This document shows, piece after piece, positions 17,421 through 26,591 of a stretch of 64,000 nt of DNA. The notes under the pieces were generated by a model. The model saw only the letters and a list, made by a program, of their open reading frames with translations, did no database searches and had not been told where the DNA came from. The stretch's first letter is position 1. Each line of letters begins with the position of its first letter. The stretch is from Actinoplanes palleronii (GTDB lineage Bacteria; Actinomycetota; Actinomycetes; Mycobacteriales; Micromonosporaceae), in the NCBI RefSeq assembly GCF_016862315.1, contig NZ_BOMS01000051.1, positions 155,486 through 219,485 of the forward strand, written 5' to 3'. The translations under genes were made by a program, and so were the position numbers.

Positions 17421-17455
17421 GACGCCGCCGCCCCGGGGGTGGGGGCGGCGGCGTC
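17421..17455 (+). terminator. Strong hairpin between converging genes
   Basis: GACGCCGCCGCCCC (17421-17434) pairs perfectly with GGGGCGGCGGCGTC (17442-17455) around a 7-nt loop. Two copies of the self-palindrome CCCGGCCGGG follow at 17462-17471 and 17491-17500. The location between the DUF4230 gene and the oppositely oriented pspC gene fits a bidirectional terminator. Confidence 0.75.
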
Positions 17456-17522
17456 AGGGGTCCCGGCCGGGTTTGCCAGCCCGGCTTGCACCCGGCCGGG
17501 AGTCAGCGGTCGCGCAGGCCGA

Positions 17523-17726
17523 TCACTCGTTGGGCATCAGTGCCCAGAGGATCAGGTAGGCGATGAACTGCGGGCCGGGGAGCAGGCAGGACAGCAGGAA
17601 CAGCAGGCGGACCGTCCCGGACGACAGCCCGGAGCGGCGAGCCAGCCCGGCACAGACGCCGGCGATCCAGCGGTCGTTGCGGGGACGGGTGAGGCTGCGA
17701 GTCTTGAAGGGGGTGGTCACTGTCAT
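17523..17726 (-). CDS. PspC domain protein
   Basis: A 67-residue phage-shock-protein-C-type membrane protein. After a basic N-terminus it shows NDRWIAGVCAGLARR and a hydrophobic segment (LFLLSCLLPGPQFIAYLIL) ending WALMPNE. Family members contribute to envelope stress responses. ATG 17726 is only a few bases from AAGGAG; GTG 17720, six bases later, has better spacing. It is transcribed alone, converging on the DUF4230 gene. Confidence 0.8.
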   Translation of the reverse strand: MTVTTPFKTRSLTRPRNDRWIAGVCAGLARRSGLSSGTVRLLFLLSCLLPGPQFIAYLILWALMPNE

Positions 17727-17910
17727 CCACTCCTTAGCGGTGGCCGGAGCACTCTGCCCCGACCACTTCGACGTTAGGTACGGACTCCCGGTCGTCCCTC
17801 ATCCCGCAGGTGGAGACGGAGGACCCAGCTCCCGTAAGGGGTACCCGTACCCGAATGTCGCTCGCTGTTAACCTTTAGCCGTCTTGCGGGGTTCAGCTAC
17901 GGAGGCAACT

Positions 17911-19752
17911 GTGACGCTGGCCCTTCTTCATGCCAGCGTTGGACCTGCCGGCACCGGGCTCACCGACGACCTCACCGCCGCGCTGCGCTCCGCCGGCGCC
18001 GCCGAGGTCGACCGGGTCGAGGCCGACGACGATCTGCCGGCCCGCCTGCGCGACGCCGCCCGCCGCGCCCGGGCCGCGAACCAGCCACTGCTGATCTGCG
18101 CCGACAACCTGGTCACCCACCACAGCCTGCTGTGGATGCTGGCCACCGACCCGGCCGGCCGCAGCACCGTGCTGCTCGCGCCGGACCCCGACGGCGGCCT
18201 GCGCGAGGACCGGGGCCGCGCGGTCCCGGCCGAGCCGGGCGCCGGCACGGTCCGCTTCCTGGGCGCGATGTGCCTGGCGCCGGCCGACCTCCCGCTGCTG
18301 GAGAAGGTCGCCGACCGCGCCGATCTGCTGCCCGCCCTGCTCGAGGCGGGCCTGGTGCCGGTCGCCATCCGGGTCCGGCTGCTGCACGCCGAGCAGGTGG
18401 GCACCGACGCCGACCTGGCCGCCGCCCGGCGGCGGCTCGCCGAGGTCGACGAGGACAAGGCCCGCCTGCGGCTCGCGGTCAAGGAGCAGGACGACTTCTT
18501 CACGACGTACGCGGTGAGCACCTGGTCCCCGCTGGTCACCCGGGCCTCGGCGCGACTGGGCCTGAGCCCGACCGGGGTGACCGCGCTGTCGGTGCTCTTC
18601 GCGGTCGCCGCGGCGCTGGCCTTCTGGCAGGCGTCCCGGCCCGCGATGATCGTCGGCGGGGTGCTGCTCTACCTGGGCTTCGTGCTGGACTGCGTGGACG
18701 GCCAGCTGGCCCGGTACACCCGGCGGTTCGACGCGTTCGGCGGCTGGCTGGACACCATGGCCGACCGGGCCAAGGAGTACGCGGTCTACGCCGGTCTGGC
18801 GGCCGGTGCGGACCGGATCGGGCTGCCGTACGCGTGGCCGTTGGCGGTGACCGCGATCGCCCTGCAGACCGCCCGGCACATGACCGACACCTGGTACGGC
18901 GCGCTGCACGACGAGGCGACCGCCCGGCCCCGCGCGCACCAGGCCACCGGTGGGGTCGGCGCCCGGCTCAGCGCGGCCTCCAACGCGGCGCAGAGCCAGC
19001 GCGGCTCGTTGATCTACTGGGCGAAGCGGATCGTGGTCTTCCCGATCGGCGAGCGCTGGGCGCTGATCGCGGTGCTCGCCGCGGCCACGAACGGCCGGAT
19101 CGTGCTCGGCGCGGTGGTCGGGTTCGGGGTGCTGGCATTCCTCTACACGCTCTCGCTGCGGTCGCTGCGCGCGCTGTCGATGCGGGTGAGCGTGCTGGAC
19201 ACGGTCGACACCGGCCGGCACCGCGACGACGGGTGGCTGGCACGTACCGTGCTGGGGCGGGGTCGGCTGGATCATCCGCTGGTGGTGGGTGGGGTGCTCA
19301 CCGCGTACGCGATCGTCGGTGTCTTCGCGGGCGAACCGCTGCGGACCGGCTTGCTGGCCGGCGGGATTCCGGCGGCCCTGGCCGCGGGGATGGCCGCCCG
19401 GGCCCGGCACGACCGCCCGCTGGACTGGCTGGTGCCGGCCGCGCTGCGAGCCGCCGAGTACGTATTCGTGGTGCTCGCCGGCCTGGTCGGCGGGGTGCCG
19501 TGGCCGCTGGTGTTCCTGCTGCTGTTCGTTCTGGCGCTGCGGCACTACGACCTGACCGCGCGGATGGAGAAGGGCGCGCCGGGCACCCTGGCCGGTGCGG
19601 CGGTGCTGGGCTGGGAGGGCCGGATGGTCCTGCTGGCCGCCGCGACCCTGGCCGGGTTCGGGATCGGCGGTTTTGTGGTGCTGGTGGCGGGTGTCGGCGG
19701 CGCCTTCTCGATCACCGCGGTGCGCGACTGGCGGGCGTCGCGCCCGAGCTGA
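17911..19752 (+). CDS. CDP-alcohol phosphatidyltransferase with DUF5941 tail
   Basis: A 613-residue membrane protein. Residues 1-190 form a soluble domain of unclear fold, with a charged helix (RRRLAEVDEDKARLRLAVKE) linking to the enzyme core. The core carries the CDP-alcohol transferase signature DCVDGQLARYTRRFDAFGG followed by WLDTMADRAKEY, with all four Asp residues. Several more TM helices and a C-terminal region typical of DUF5941 follow. GTG 17911 is chosen for the GGAGG site 5-6 nt upstream. It probably attaches a polar head group to a lipid or makes a soluble phosphodiester; the substrate is not evident. Confidence 0.85.
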   Translation: MTLALLHASVGPAGTGLTDDLTAALRSAGAAEVDRVEADDDLPARLRDAARRARAANQPLLICADNLVTHHSLLWMLATDPAGRSTVLLAPDPDGGLREDRGRAVPAEPGAGTVRFLGAMCLAPADLPLLEKVADRADLLPALLEAGLVPVAIRVRLLHAEQVGTDADLAAARRRLAEVDEDKARLRLAVKEQDDFFTTYAVSTWSPLVTRASARLGLSPTGVTALSVLFAVAAALAFWQASRPAMIVGGVLLYLGFVLDCVDGQLARYTRRFDAFGGWLDTMADRAKEYAVYAGLAAGADRIGLPYAWPLAVTAIALQTARHMTDTWYGALHDEATARPRAHQATGGVGARLSAASNAAQSQRGSLIYWAKRIVVFPIGERWALIAVLAAATNGRIVLGAVVGFGVLAFLYTLSLRSLRALSMRVSVLDTVDTGRHRDDGWLARTVLGRGRLDHPLVVGGVLTAYAIVGVFAGEPLRTGLLAGGIPAALAAGMAARARHDRPLDWLVPAALRAAEYVFVVLAGLVGGVPWPLVFLLLFVLALRHYDLTARMEKGAPGTLAGAAVLGWEGRMVLLAAATLAGFGIGGFVVLVAGVGGAFSITAVRDWRASRPS

Positions 19753-20020
19753 GCCTGCGGCCCGTCAGGCGGCTCAGACCTTAGTGACCGTTTGGGATCA
19801 CCCGGTTGACGGTCGGTCAGCACCGATGAACCAAATGTCGTTTCTTGCTGTGACCGTGCACACAAGTTGCTCCGGAGTTCTGATCTCCGTAATCGATTGA
19901 TCACTATCAGCGAATGGCCGGTTCGGCCGATGGTAAAGCATCGACACCCCTCGCAAAGTCATTATCCGATCGCCGACCGTCGTGGGTTCGGGATCGAACA
20001 ATCGATGGGGGAGGTTGGCG
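19753..20020. promoter_or_regulatory. Upstream region of the ABC ATPase gene
   Basis: About 270 bp without a gene and less GC-rich than its surroundings, as expected for a promoter region. A small hairpin, CGGAG-N7-CTCCG, lies at about 19873-19889. No operator could be named with confidence. Confidence 0.4.
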
Positions 20021-21313
20021 GTGTCCACCGTCGCGCTCAAGGACGTCACCAAGATTTGGCCAGATGGCACGCTTGCCGTGGACCGGGTGTCACTCGATGT
20101 TCGAGATGGCGAGTTCATGGTGCTTCTCGGCCCGTCGGGCTGTGGGAAGTCGACCGTGCTCCGGATGATCGCCGGCCTGGAGGACCCCACCGAGGGGGAC
20201 ATCCTGCTGAACGGCGAGCCGGTGCTCGACGTGCCCCCGCGCGACCGCAGCATCGCCATGGTGTTTCAGGACTTTGCGCTCTATCCGCACATGACCGTCG
20301 CTGACAACATCGGCTTCCCGCTGAAATTGTCCGGTGTCGAGCCGGGTTCGCGGCAGGATCGGGTCGGCACGGTGGCCGGGGCCCTGGGCATCGGCGAGGT
20401 GCTCGGCCGGCGACCCAGCCAGCTCTCCGGCGGCCAGCGGCAGCGGGTCGCGATGGGCCGGGCGATGGTCCGCCGACCCGGGATCTTCCTGATGGACGAG
20501 CCGCTCTCCAACCTGGACAGCGGCCTGCGCGCCGAGCTGCGCGCGGAGATCACCAGCATGACCCGCGAGCTCGGTGTCACCACCATGTACGTGACGCACG
20601 ACCAGGCCGAGGCGCTGACCATGGCCGACCGCGTGGCGATCATGCGGCGCGGCGTGCTGCAGGACCTGGGCACGCCGACCGAGGTCTACCGCCGCCCGGC
20701 CACGCTCTACGTCGCCGCCTTCCTCGGCTCGCCGCGGATGAACCTGCTGGAGGCGCAGGTCTACGTCCACCTGGACCGGTACGTCGCGCTCAACTTCGGC
20801 GAGCAGACCCTCTACCTGGCCTGGTCCGACCCGCGCTCGCGGGCGGTGGCGCGCTACCACGGTGAGCGGATCGTGGTCGGGGTCCGCGCCGAGGCCCTCA
20901 CGCCGGTCACCCCGGACACCCCGGGCGCGGTGCTGCACGGCCGGATCCGTTACCTGGAGCACCACGGCCACGAGTCGCTGGCCTACCTGGACATCGGCGC
21001 GACCGCGATCGTGGTGGACGAGGTCGGTGGCCCGGCCGCCGAGCAGCCCGCCGGTGGCACGCTGAAGCGGCTGGGCGGGGCGCTTCAGCGGCTCACCCGG
21101 TCGAACTCGGTGTCCGCGCAGGAGGAGCGGGGCGGCCCGGTCAGCCTGCTCAACGACCCGGGGCGGCACCACCGTAAGGCGGCCGAGCTGTCGGTGCGGC
21201 TGGCGCCGTACCCGGCGGTGACTTCCGGGCACCCGCTCACCGTGGCGGTTCAGATGGACGCACTGCACTTCTTCGACGAGCGGGGGGACCGGATCGATGT
21301 CGGCTGGCGCTGA
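20021..21313 (+). CDS. Orphan MalK/UgpC-type ABC ATPase
   Basis: A 430-residue cytoplasmic ATPase of the sugar-importer type. Residues 1-235 hold the nucleotide-binding domain: Walker A GPSGCGKST, signature LSGGQRQR, Walker B IFLMDEPLSNLD and H-loop YVTHDQAEA. A C-terminal TOBE-like regulatory domain follows, interrupted by an insertion of about 60 residues that is Arg-, Gly- and Ser-rich (GGTLKRLGGALQRLTRS). No permease or binding protein is nearby, so it may serve remote importers as MsiK does, or do something else. GTG 20021 is preceded by GGGGGAGG. Its 3' end overlaps the next gene by 17 nt. Confidence 0.85.
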   Translation: MSTVALKDVTKIWPDGTLAVDRVSLDVRDGEFMVLLGPSGCGKSTVLRMIAGLEDPTEGDILLNGEPVLDVPPRDRSIAMVFQDFALYPHMTVADNIGFPLKLSGVEPGSRQDRVGTVAGALGIGEVLGRRPSQLSGGQRQRVAMGRAMVRRPGIFLMDEPLSNLDSGLRAELRAEITSMTRELGVTTMYVTHDQAEALTMADRVAIMRRGVLQDLGTPTEVYRRPATLYVAAFLGSPRMNLLEAQVYVHLDRYVALNFGEQTLYLAWSDPRSRAVARYHGERIVVGVRAEALTPVTPDTPGAVLHGRIRYLEHHGHESLAYLDIGATAIVVDEVGGPAAEQPAGGTLKRLGGALQRLTRSNSVSAQEERGGPVSLLNDPGRHHRKAAELSVRLAPYPAVTSGHPLTVAVQMDALHFFDERGDRIDVGWR

Positions 21314-21884
21314 ACAGAACTCGGCAGGACGCCACTTCCGGGCGGGATCGTGGATGCCTCCTGCCACCAAGCGGCCACAGCGCGTAGGCTGCACGACGGT
21401 GGAGGACAGGATCGGCCAGACGATGCGTTCGGCTCCCGGTGTGGAGCCGAAGGTCGATGCCGCCCCCGCACCGTCCGGATCACCGGTTCTGTTGGACCGG
21501 AATTTCGGGGATGCCGACATCACCGTGCTGCGGCACGAGGTGTCCCGGCTGCTCTCCCCGATCAGCGTGCTCCGCGACCGGCTCTCCGGGTTCGTGCTCG
21601 CCGTGAACGAGGTGATCACGAATGTGGTGCTGCACGCCGGCGGGAACGGCCGGATCGTGCTGCGGATCGAGTCCGGTGCGGTGTGGTGTGTGGTCACCGA
21701 CTCCGGCCCGGGCATCCCGGACGACCTGCCGGACAGTGACCTTCTCCCCGGTACGGAGGAGATCGGTGGCCGCGGCCTGTGGCTGGCGCACCAGCTGTGC
21801 GACGAGGTGACCACCGCGACCGGACCGATCGGCACCTCTATCGGACTCCGGATAGATCTGGTTCCGGTGTCCGGCCAGCGCTGA
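21297..21884 (+). CDS. RsbW/SpoIIAB-like anti-sigma kinase domain protein
   Basis: An ATP-binding protein of up to 195 residues with the HATPase fold of serine-kinase anti-sigma factors. The N-box is AVNEVITNVVLHAGG, G1 box VVTDSGPGIPDDL and G2 box GGRGLWLAHQLCDEV. The first 60 residues are low complexity, so the true start may be later (GTG 21399 or ATG 21424); if ATG 21297 is used it overlaps the ABC ATPase gene. Such stand-alone kinases usually bind a sigma factor or phosphorylate an STAS antagonist; neither partner is adjacent. Confidence 0.8.
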   Translation: MSAGAEQNSAGRHFRAGSWMPPATKRPQRVGCTTVEDRIGQTMRSAPGVEPKVDAAPAPSGSPVLLDRNFGDADITVLRHEVSRLLSPISVLRDRLSGFVLAVNEVITNVVLHAGGNGRIVLRIESGAVWCVVTDSGPGIPDDLPDSDLLPGTEEIGGRGLWLAHQLCDEVTTATGPIGTSIGLRIDLVPVSGQR

Positions 21885-21987
21885 AACGGCAGCTGAAACG
21901 GCAGGTGGACCGGGCCGTGAAACGCGGGCGAAACGTGAAGCCGCCCTTCGCCTCTCGTCCTCCGCCGGGTGCGACTACATTGGGCGC

Positions 21988-22728
21988 GTGCTCGGACTTC
22001 CTTCCCAGGTAACCGCTTGCCTTTTCGATCTTGACGGCGTGCTGACGGACACCGCCCTTGTGCACAGTGCCGCGTGGAAACAAACGTTCGACTCGTTCCT
22101 GGAAACGCGGGCCGAGCGGCAAGATCAAGAGTTTGTGCCGTTCGACTCCAAGGTCGACTACCACCGATACGTCGACGGCCGGCAGCGTGCCGACGGGGTC
22201 CGGACCTTCCTCGCCTCCCGTGGCATCACCCTGCCCGAGGGCACCCCCGACGACGCTCCCGACGCGGAGACCGTCAACGGGGTCGGCAATCGCAAGAACC
22301 TCCTCGTGCTCCAGAAGATCAAGGAGGGCGCGGTTCAGGTCTACCCCGGATCGGTGGAGTACCTGAAGGCGGCCAAGGCCGCCGGACTGCGCCGCGCGGT
22401 CGTCTCGGCGAGCGCGAACTGCAAGGACGTCCTGGAGGCGGCCGGCATCGCCGACCTCCTGGAGGTTCGGGTGGACGGGGTCGTCGCCCGCGAGCTGGGT
22501 CTGCCCGGCAAGCCCGCGCCGGACACGTTCCTGTACGGGGCAAAACTGCTCGGTCTCGACCCGGCCGCCTGTGCCGTGTACGAGGACGCCCAGGCCGGTG
22601 TGGCCGCGGGCCGGGCCGGTGGCTTCGGCATCGTGATCGGTGTGGACCGGGTCGGTCAGGCCGACGCGCTGCGCGAGAACGGCGCCGACGTCGTGGTCAC
22701 CGACCTCGCCGAGCTGCTCGACAACTAG
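21988..22728 (+). CDS. pgmB: Beta-phosphoglucomutase family HAD enzyme
   Basis: A 246-residue HAD phosphomutase predicted to convert beta-glucose 1-phosphate to glucose 6-phosphate. Motif I is FDLDGVLTDTA, motif II lies in AVVSASANC, and motifs III/IV are GKPAPDTFLYGAK and AVYEDAQAGVAAG. The putative -10 box TACATT (21976-21981) is 6 nt before GTG 21988 and no Shine-Dalgarno site is present, so the mRNA may be leaderless. The next gene encodes a GH65 enzyme, matching the Rv3400-Rv3401 arrangement of mycobacteria. Confidence 0.88.
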   Translation: MLGLPSQVTACLFDLDGVLTDTALVHSAAWKQTFDSFLETRAERQDQEFVPFDSKVDYHRYVDGRQRADGVRTFLASRGITLPEGTPDDAPDAETVNGVGNRKNLLVLQKIKEGAVQVYPGSVEYLKAAKAAGLRRAVVSASANCKDVLEAAGIADLLEVRVDGVVARELGLPGKPAPDTFLYGAKLLGLDPAACAVYEDAQAGVAAGRAGGFGIVIGVDRVGQADALRENGADVVVTDLAELLDN

Positions 22729-22770
22729 CTTCAGACCCACCTAAGACATTCAGTCCCGAGAGGCACGACC

Positions 22771-25137
22771 GTGATCCGTGAACGGGCCTACCCCGTCGAC
22801 CCCTGGCACATCCGGGAGACCCGGCTAGACCTGGACCTGATGGCCCAGTCAGAGTCGGTGTTCGCGCTCTCGAACGGCCATATCGGGATACGCGGGAACC
22901 TGGACGAGGGCGAGCCGCACGGCCTGCCCGGCACGTACCTGAACTCCTTCTACGAGCTGCGGCCGCTGCCGCACGCCGAGGGGGGATACGGGTTCCCCGA
23001 GTCCGGCCAGACCATGGTCAACGTCAGCAACGCCAAGCTGATGCGCCTGCTGGTCGACGACGAGCCGTTCGACGTGCGGTACGGCGAGCTCCGCTCGCAC
23101 GAGCGCTGCCTCGACATGCGGGCCGGCACCCTGGAGCGGGTGGTGGAGTGGGTCTCCCCGTCCGGCCAGGGTGTACGGGTGCGCACCGTGCGCCTGGTCT
23201 CCTTCACCCAGCGCGCGATCGTCGCGTTCCTCTACGAGGTCGAGCCGCTGGACGGCGCGGCCCGGCTGATCCTGCAGTCCGAGCTGGTCGCCAACGAGCA
23301 GCTCCCGCCGACCAGCAAGGACCCGCGGGTCGCCGCGGTGCTCGACCACCCGCTGCAGGCCGAGGAGATGCTCGAGCAGCGCTCCGGCGGTCTGCTGGTG
23401 CACCGCACCAAGGCCAGTGACCTGCGGATGGCCGCGGCCATGGAACACCTGGTCGAGACGCCGGGCCGGCACGCGATCACCACCGAGGGGCACGCCGACT
23501 GGCTGCGCACCACGGTGGCCTGCCGGCTGGAGCCGGGGCAGAAGCTGCGAGTGGTCAAGCTCGCCGCGTACGGATGGTCGAGCATGCGCTCGCTGCCCGC
23601 CCTCCGCGACCAGGTCGGAGCGGCCCTGGCCAGTGCCCGCCTGGACGGCTGGGACGGTCTGGTCCAGCAGCAGCAGGAATACCTCGACGCGTTCTGGGAC
23701 CACTCCGACGTGCGCGTCGAGGGTGACCCGGAGGTGCAGCAGGCGGTCCGCTTCGGGCTGTTCCACACGCTGCAGGCCGGCGCCCGGGCGGAGAAGCGCC
23801 CGATCGGCTCCAAGGGCCTGACCGGCCCGGGCTACGACGGTCACACGTTCTGGGACGCGGAGACGTTCGTGCTGCCCGCGCTCACCTACACCCAGCCCTC
23901 GGCGGCGGCGGACGTGCTGCGCTGGCGACACTCGACCCTGGACCTGGCCCGGGAGCGGGCGCAGACACTCGGCCTGCAGGGCGCCGCGTTCCCGTGGCGG
24001 ACCATCCGTGGCCAGGAGTGCTCCGGGTACTGGCCGGCCGGCACCGCGGGCTTCCACATCGCCGCGGACATCGCCGACGCGGTCCGGCGCTACGTGCAGG
24101 CCACCGGTGACTACGACTTCGAGCGTGAGGTCGGCCTGGAACTGCTGGTGGAGACCGCGCGGCTGTGGCGCTCGCTGGGGCACCACGACCGGCACGGGCG
24201 GTTCCACATCGACGGCGTCACCGGTCCGGACGAGTACACCGCGATCGTGAACGACAACATCTACACCAACCTGATGGCGCAGCAGAACCTGATGACCGCG
24301 GTGGACGCCTGCAAGCGGCACCCGGACCTGGCGCGGCGCTTCGGGGTGGACGACGAGGAAGCGGCCTCCTGGCGGGACGCGGCGGCGTCCGTGCACCTCC
24401 CGTACGACAAGGAGCTCGGGGTGCACCAGCAGTGCGAGGGCTTCACCCGGCTGGAGGAGTGGGACTTCGAGAACACTCCGCCGGAGGGTTACCCGCTGCT
24501 GCTGAACTACCCGTACTTCGATCTGTACCGCAAGCAGGTGGTGAAGCAGGCCGACCTGGTGATGGCGATGTACATCCGGGGTGACGCGTTCACGCCGGAG
24601 GAGAAGGTGCGCAACTTCGCGTACTACGACGCGCGCACCGTCCGGGACTCCTCGCTGTCCGCCTGCATCCAGGCGGTGATGGCTGCCGAGACCGGCCACC
24701 TGGAGCTGGCGCACGACTATCTGGGCGAGGCCGCCCTGATGGACCTGCACGACCTGCACCAGAACGCCCGGGACGGCGTGCACGTGGCGTCCCTGGCCGG
24801 GTCGTGGATCGCGCTGGTCGCCGGGCTGGGCGGGATGCGGGACTTCAACGGTCAGCTGGCGTTCGCGCCGCGGCTGCCGAGCCGGATCAACAACCTGGAC
24901 TTCTCGCTGCTCTGGCACGGGCTGCGGCTGCGGGTCAACGTCACCGCCGACGAGGTCACCTACTCGCTGCGCAACGGTGGCGGCTCGGCCCGGCTCACGC
25001 TGATGCACCACGGCAAGGAGATCGAGGTGACCCAGGTCCGTCCGGTGACCATGGCGATCCCGACGGCGGTTCCGGCCGGTCCGGCGCCGACCCAGCCGGC
25101 CGGTCGCGCTCCGGTGCGGCGCGCCACGACGCACTGA
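22771..25137 (+). CDS. Glycoside hydrolase family 65 disaccharide phosphorylase
   Basis: A 788-residue cytoplasmic enzyme of the maltose/trehalose/kojibiose phosphorylase family. The N-terminal beta-sandwich starts SVFALSNGHIGIRGNLDEG; the (alpha/alpha)6 barrel contains GHTFWDAETFVLPALTY and the catalytic acid Glu488 in TGPDEYTAIVNDN. Further on, KQADLVMAMYIRGD and a C-terminal beta domain follow. Phosphorolysis would give beta-glucose 1-phosphate, the substrate of the adjacent mutase. The preferred disaccharide cannot be told from sequence. The GTG start has AGAGG 7 nt upstream; the tail is Pro/Ala rich. Confidence 0.9.
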   Translation: MIRERAYPVDPWHIRETRLDLDLMAQSESVFALSNGHIGIRGNLDEGEPHGLPGTYLNSFYELRPLPHAEGGYGFPESGQTMVNVSNAKLMRLLVDDEPFDVRYGELRSHERCLDMRAGTLERVVEWVSPSGQGVRVRTVRLVSFTQRAIVAFLYEVEPLDGAARLILQSELVANEQLPPTSKDPRVAAVLDHPLQAEEMLEQRSGGLLVHRTKASDLRMAAAMEHLVETPGRHAITTEGHADWLRTTVACRLEPGQKLRVVKLAAYGWSSMRSLPALRDQVGAALASARLDGWDGLVQQQQEYLDAFWDHSDVRVEGDPEVQQAVRFGLFHTLQAGARAEKRPIGSKGLTGPGYDGHTFWDAETFVLPALTYTQPSAAADVLRWRHSTLDLARERAQTLGLQGAAFPWRTIRGQECSGYWPAGTAGFHIAADIADAVRRYVQATGDYDFEREVGLELLVETARLWRSLGHHDRHGRFHIDGVTGPDEYTAIVNDNIYTNLMAQQNLMTAVDACKRHPDLARRFGVDDEEAASWRDAAASVHLPYDKELGVHQQCEGFTRLEEWDFENTPPEGYPLLLNYPYFDLYRKQVVKQADLVMAMYIRGDAFTPEEKVRNFAYYDARTVRDSSLSACIQAVMAAETGHLELAHDYLGEAALMDLHDLHQNARDGVHVASLAGSWIALVAGLGGMRDFNGQLAFAPRLPSRINNLDFSLLWHGLRLRVNVTADEVTYSLRNGGGSARLTLMHHGKEIEVTQVRPVTMAIPTAVPAGPAPTQPAGRAPVRRATTH

Positions 25138-25154
25138 TTTTTAGCGTACGAACA

Positions 25155-25195
25155 GAGAACGGCCCCCGACCCGGAGAGGGTGGGGGGCCGTTCTC
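25155..25195. terminator. Bidirectional terminator hairpin
   Basis: GAGAACGGCCCCC (25155-25167) pairs with GGGGGCCGTTCTC (25183-25195), a perfect 13-bp stem with a 15-nt loop. It sits between the convergent GH65 gene and secreted peptidase gene. Confidence 0.85.
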
Positions 25196-25208
25196 GTTGC
25201 CCGCGTGG

Positions 25209-26243
25209 CTACAGCAGGGACACGTGCACGTGGTCGGTGTGATCACTCGGCCCGTGGTAGGCGTGCCAGTTGCCGGTCGCCGGGAACCAGATCTGCTTGT
25301 ACCAGATCACGTAGTAGATGCCGAGCCGGTCGGCGTTGCGCACCAGGAACGCGGTGAGGTCGTTGCCGTACCGCATCATCTTGTCGTTGTGCGCCGCCGA
25401 GAACCCGGTCTTCTGCAGTGACCAGTCGCAGGCCCGGCCCTTGGGATGCTCGAACGGGCCGCCGTCGCGGTGGCAGCCGACGAACAGATTGAAGCCGGCC
25501 TTCTTCGTCTCTTTGTAGAGATGCAGAGTCCGCTTGGTGATGCACCCGTTGGTCGTCGGGTCGATCTGGTTGCAGGACTCCGCGGAGAAACCGCCGCTGG
25601 AGTTGCGCGGCGCCGGAGAGGCGATCGGGGATTTCGCGTCGACGAAACCCTCGGTGATGGTCTTGTTGATGCCGGTGCCGCCGCCGAGCAGCTCGAGCTG
25701 CCCCTCGGCCGAGTCGTGCAGTTTCGTCTGCACCGAGAGCTGCTGCTCTTCGGTCTTGACCTCGGCGTCCAGGCGGGTCTTGTCCGACGTGATCTGCTCG
25801 AGCAGGGAGTTCAGCTCGTGCAGCTTCGCGTCGTGCAGCTTGTTGATCTCCTCCAGGGTGACCGCCTTGTCCAGGAAGTCGGACGAGGAGTCGGCGCGGA
25901 GCAGGAAGCTCAGTGAGCTCAGATTGCCGATCTGGTACTGCTGGCGGGCGATCTGGTTGACCTCCGGGGTCAGCGCGTCGCGGCGCGCCTCGGCGGTCTT
26001 GATCTGGGCAGCCAGCGCCTTCTGATTCTTCTTCGAAGCCGCGACCGCGGCCTTGGCGTTCACGAACCGCCGGTTGGTGGTCTCGATCTGATCGGAGAGG
26101 TCGTCGCTCGCCTGGCCTTCGTCGGGGGTCGACGAACTGCCGCCGGGAGCGGCGTGTGCCGGCATGACCGGTGCGACGAACATCGCGGTGGCCACGAGCG
26201 GCGCCAGGGCAAGCATCAGCCACCGGCGGGGACGTGCGGTCAT
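25209..26243 (-). CDS. Secreted coiled-coil peptidoglycan peptidase-like protein
   Basis: A 344-residue exported protein. Residues 1-33 are a signal peptide (MTARPRRWLMLALAPLVATA, cut near PAHAAPGG). A coiled coil spans about residues 45-175 (AAVAASKKNQKALAAQIKTA). The C-terminal domain has a Cys pair and VanY/M15-like metal-site residues in EHPKGRACDWSL and HTDHVHVSLL (ARB-07466-like type). ATG 26243 is preceded by AGGAAGGA. Expression is probably controlled by the c-di-AMP riboswitch in its leader. A divergent paralogue follows at 26732. Hydrolysis of cell-wall peptides is inferred. Confidence 0.82.
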   Translation of the reverse strand: MTARPRRWLMLALAPLVATAMFVAPVMPAHAAPGGSSSTPDEGQASDDLSDQIETTNRRFVNAKAAVAASKKNQKALAAQIKTAEARRDALTPEVNQIARQQYQIGNLSSLSFLLRADSSSDFLDKAVTLEEINKLHDAKLHELNSLLEQITSDKTRLDAEVKTEEQQLSVQTKLHDSAEGQLELLGGGTGINKTITEGFVDAKSPIASPAPRNSSGGFSAESCNQIDPTTNGCITKRTLHLYKETKKAGFNLFVGCHRDGGPFEHPKGRACDWSLQKTGFSAAHNDKMMRYGNDLTAFLVRNADRLGIYYVIWYKQIWFPATGNWHAYHGPSDHTDHVHVSLL

Positions 26244-26261
26244 CAACAATCCTTCCTAGTC

Positions 26262-26376
26262 ACCGCCGACCGAGTTAGCTGACGGGTTCGGGACGGAAGC
26301 TATCCCTACCGCATAGAGCGGATTCACCCCAACTACCTGGTTCCCCGGTTCGTCTGACGACGATTGGGCGGCGGCC
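26262..26376 (-). ncRNA. c-di-AMP riboswitch (ydaO-yuaA type) in peptidase leader
   Basis: On the minus strand the leader carries the conserved blocks of the ydaO class in order: GGGGAACC, GGGGTGAATCCGC, GCGGTAGGGAT, CCGAACCCGTCAGCTAAC and a closing CGGCGG. The outer P1 arms, CCGCCG near 26374-26369 and CGGCGG at 26268-26263, pair. Known members are off-switches bound by c-di-AMP and in actinobacteria often precede cell-wall peptidase genes, as here. Basis: motif recognition by eye, not a covariance search. Confidence 0.85.
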
Positions 26377-26591
26377 TGCCGGCAACTCGGGGGCGGTGCC
26401 GTCCTGGCAGGACCGGCGGCCAGTTTACCTGAGATATCGCGTGGCATCAGGATCGGGAAAAGCAATAAAAGGGTTACCAATCAACGACTTTCTGTAATCG
26501 CATCACGAAAGGTGACCACGCCGTCGCATTCGGTACCGGAACTGTTGAATCGTCGATCGAGTGGGTATGGTCGGTCCCGGTTCCCGCGTGG
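26377..26591. promoter_or_regulatory. Divergent promoter region between the two riboswitches
   Basis: About 215 bp separating the 5' ends of two oppositely oriented riboswitch leaders. It includes an AT-richer stretch at 26448-26520 (AGCAATAAAAGGGTTACC) that is likely to hold both promoters. Individual -10 boxes are not assigned. Confidence 0.5.

Noticed and set aside
17893..19545. A 550-codon minus-strand frame
   Set aside because: Antisense of the CDP-alcohol transferase, low-complexity and without known motifs.
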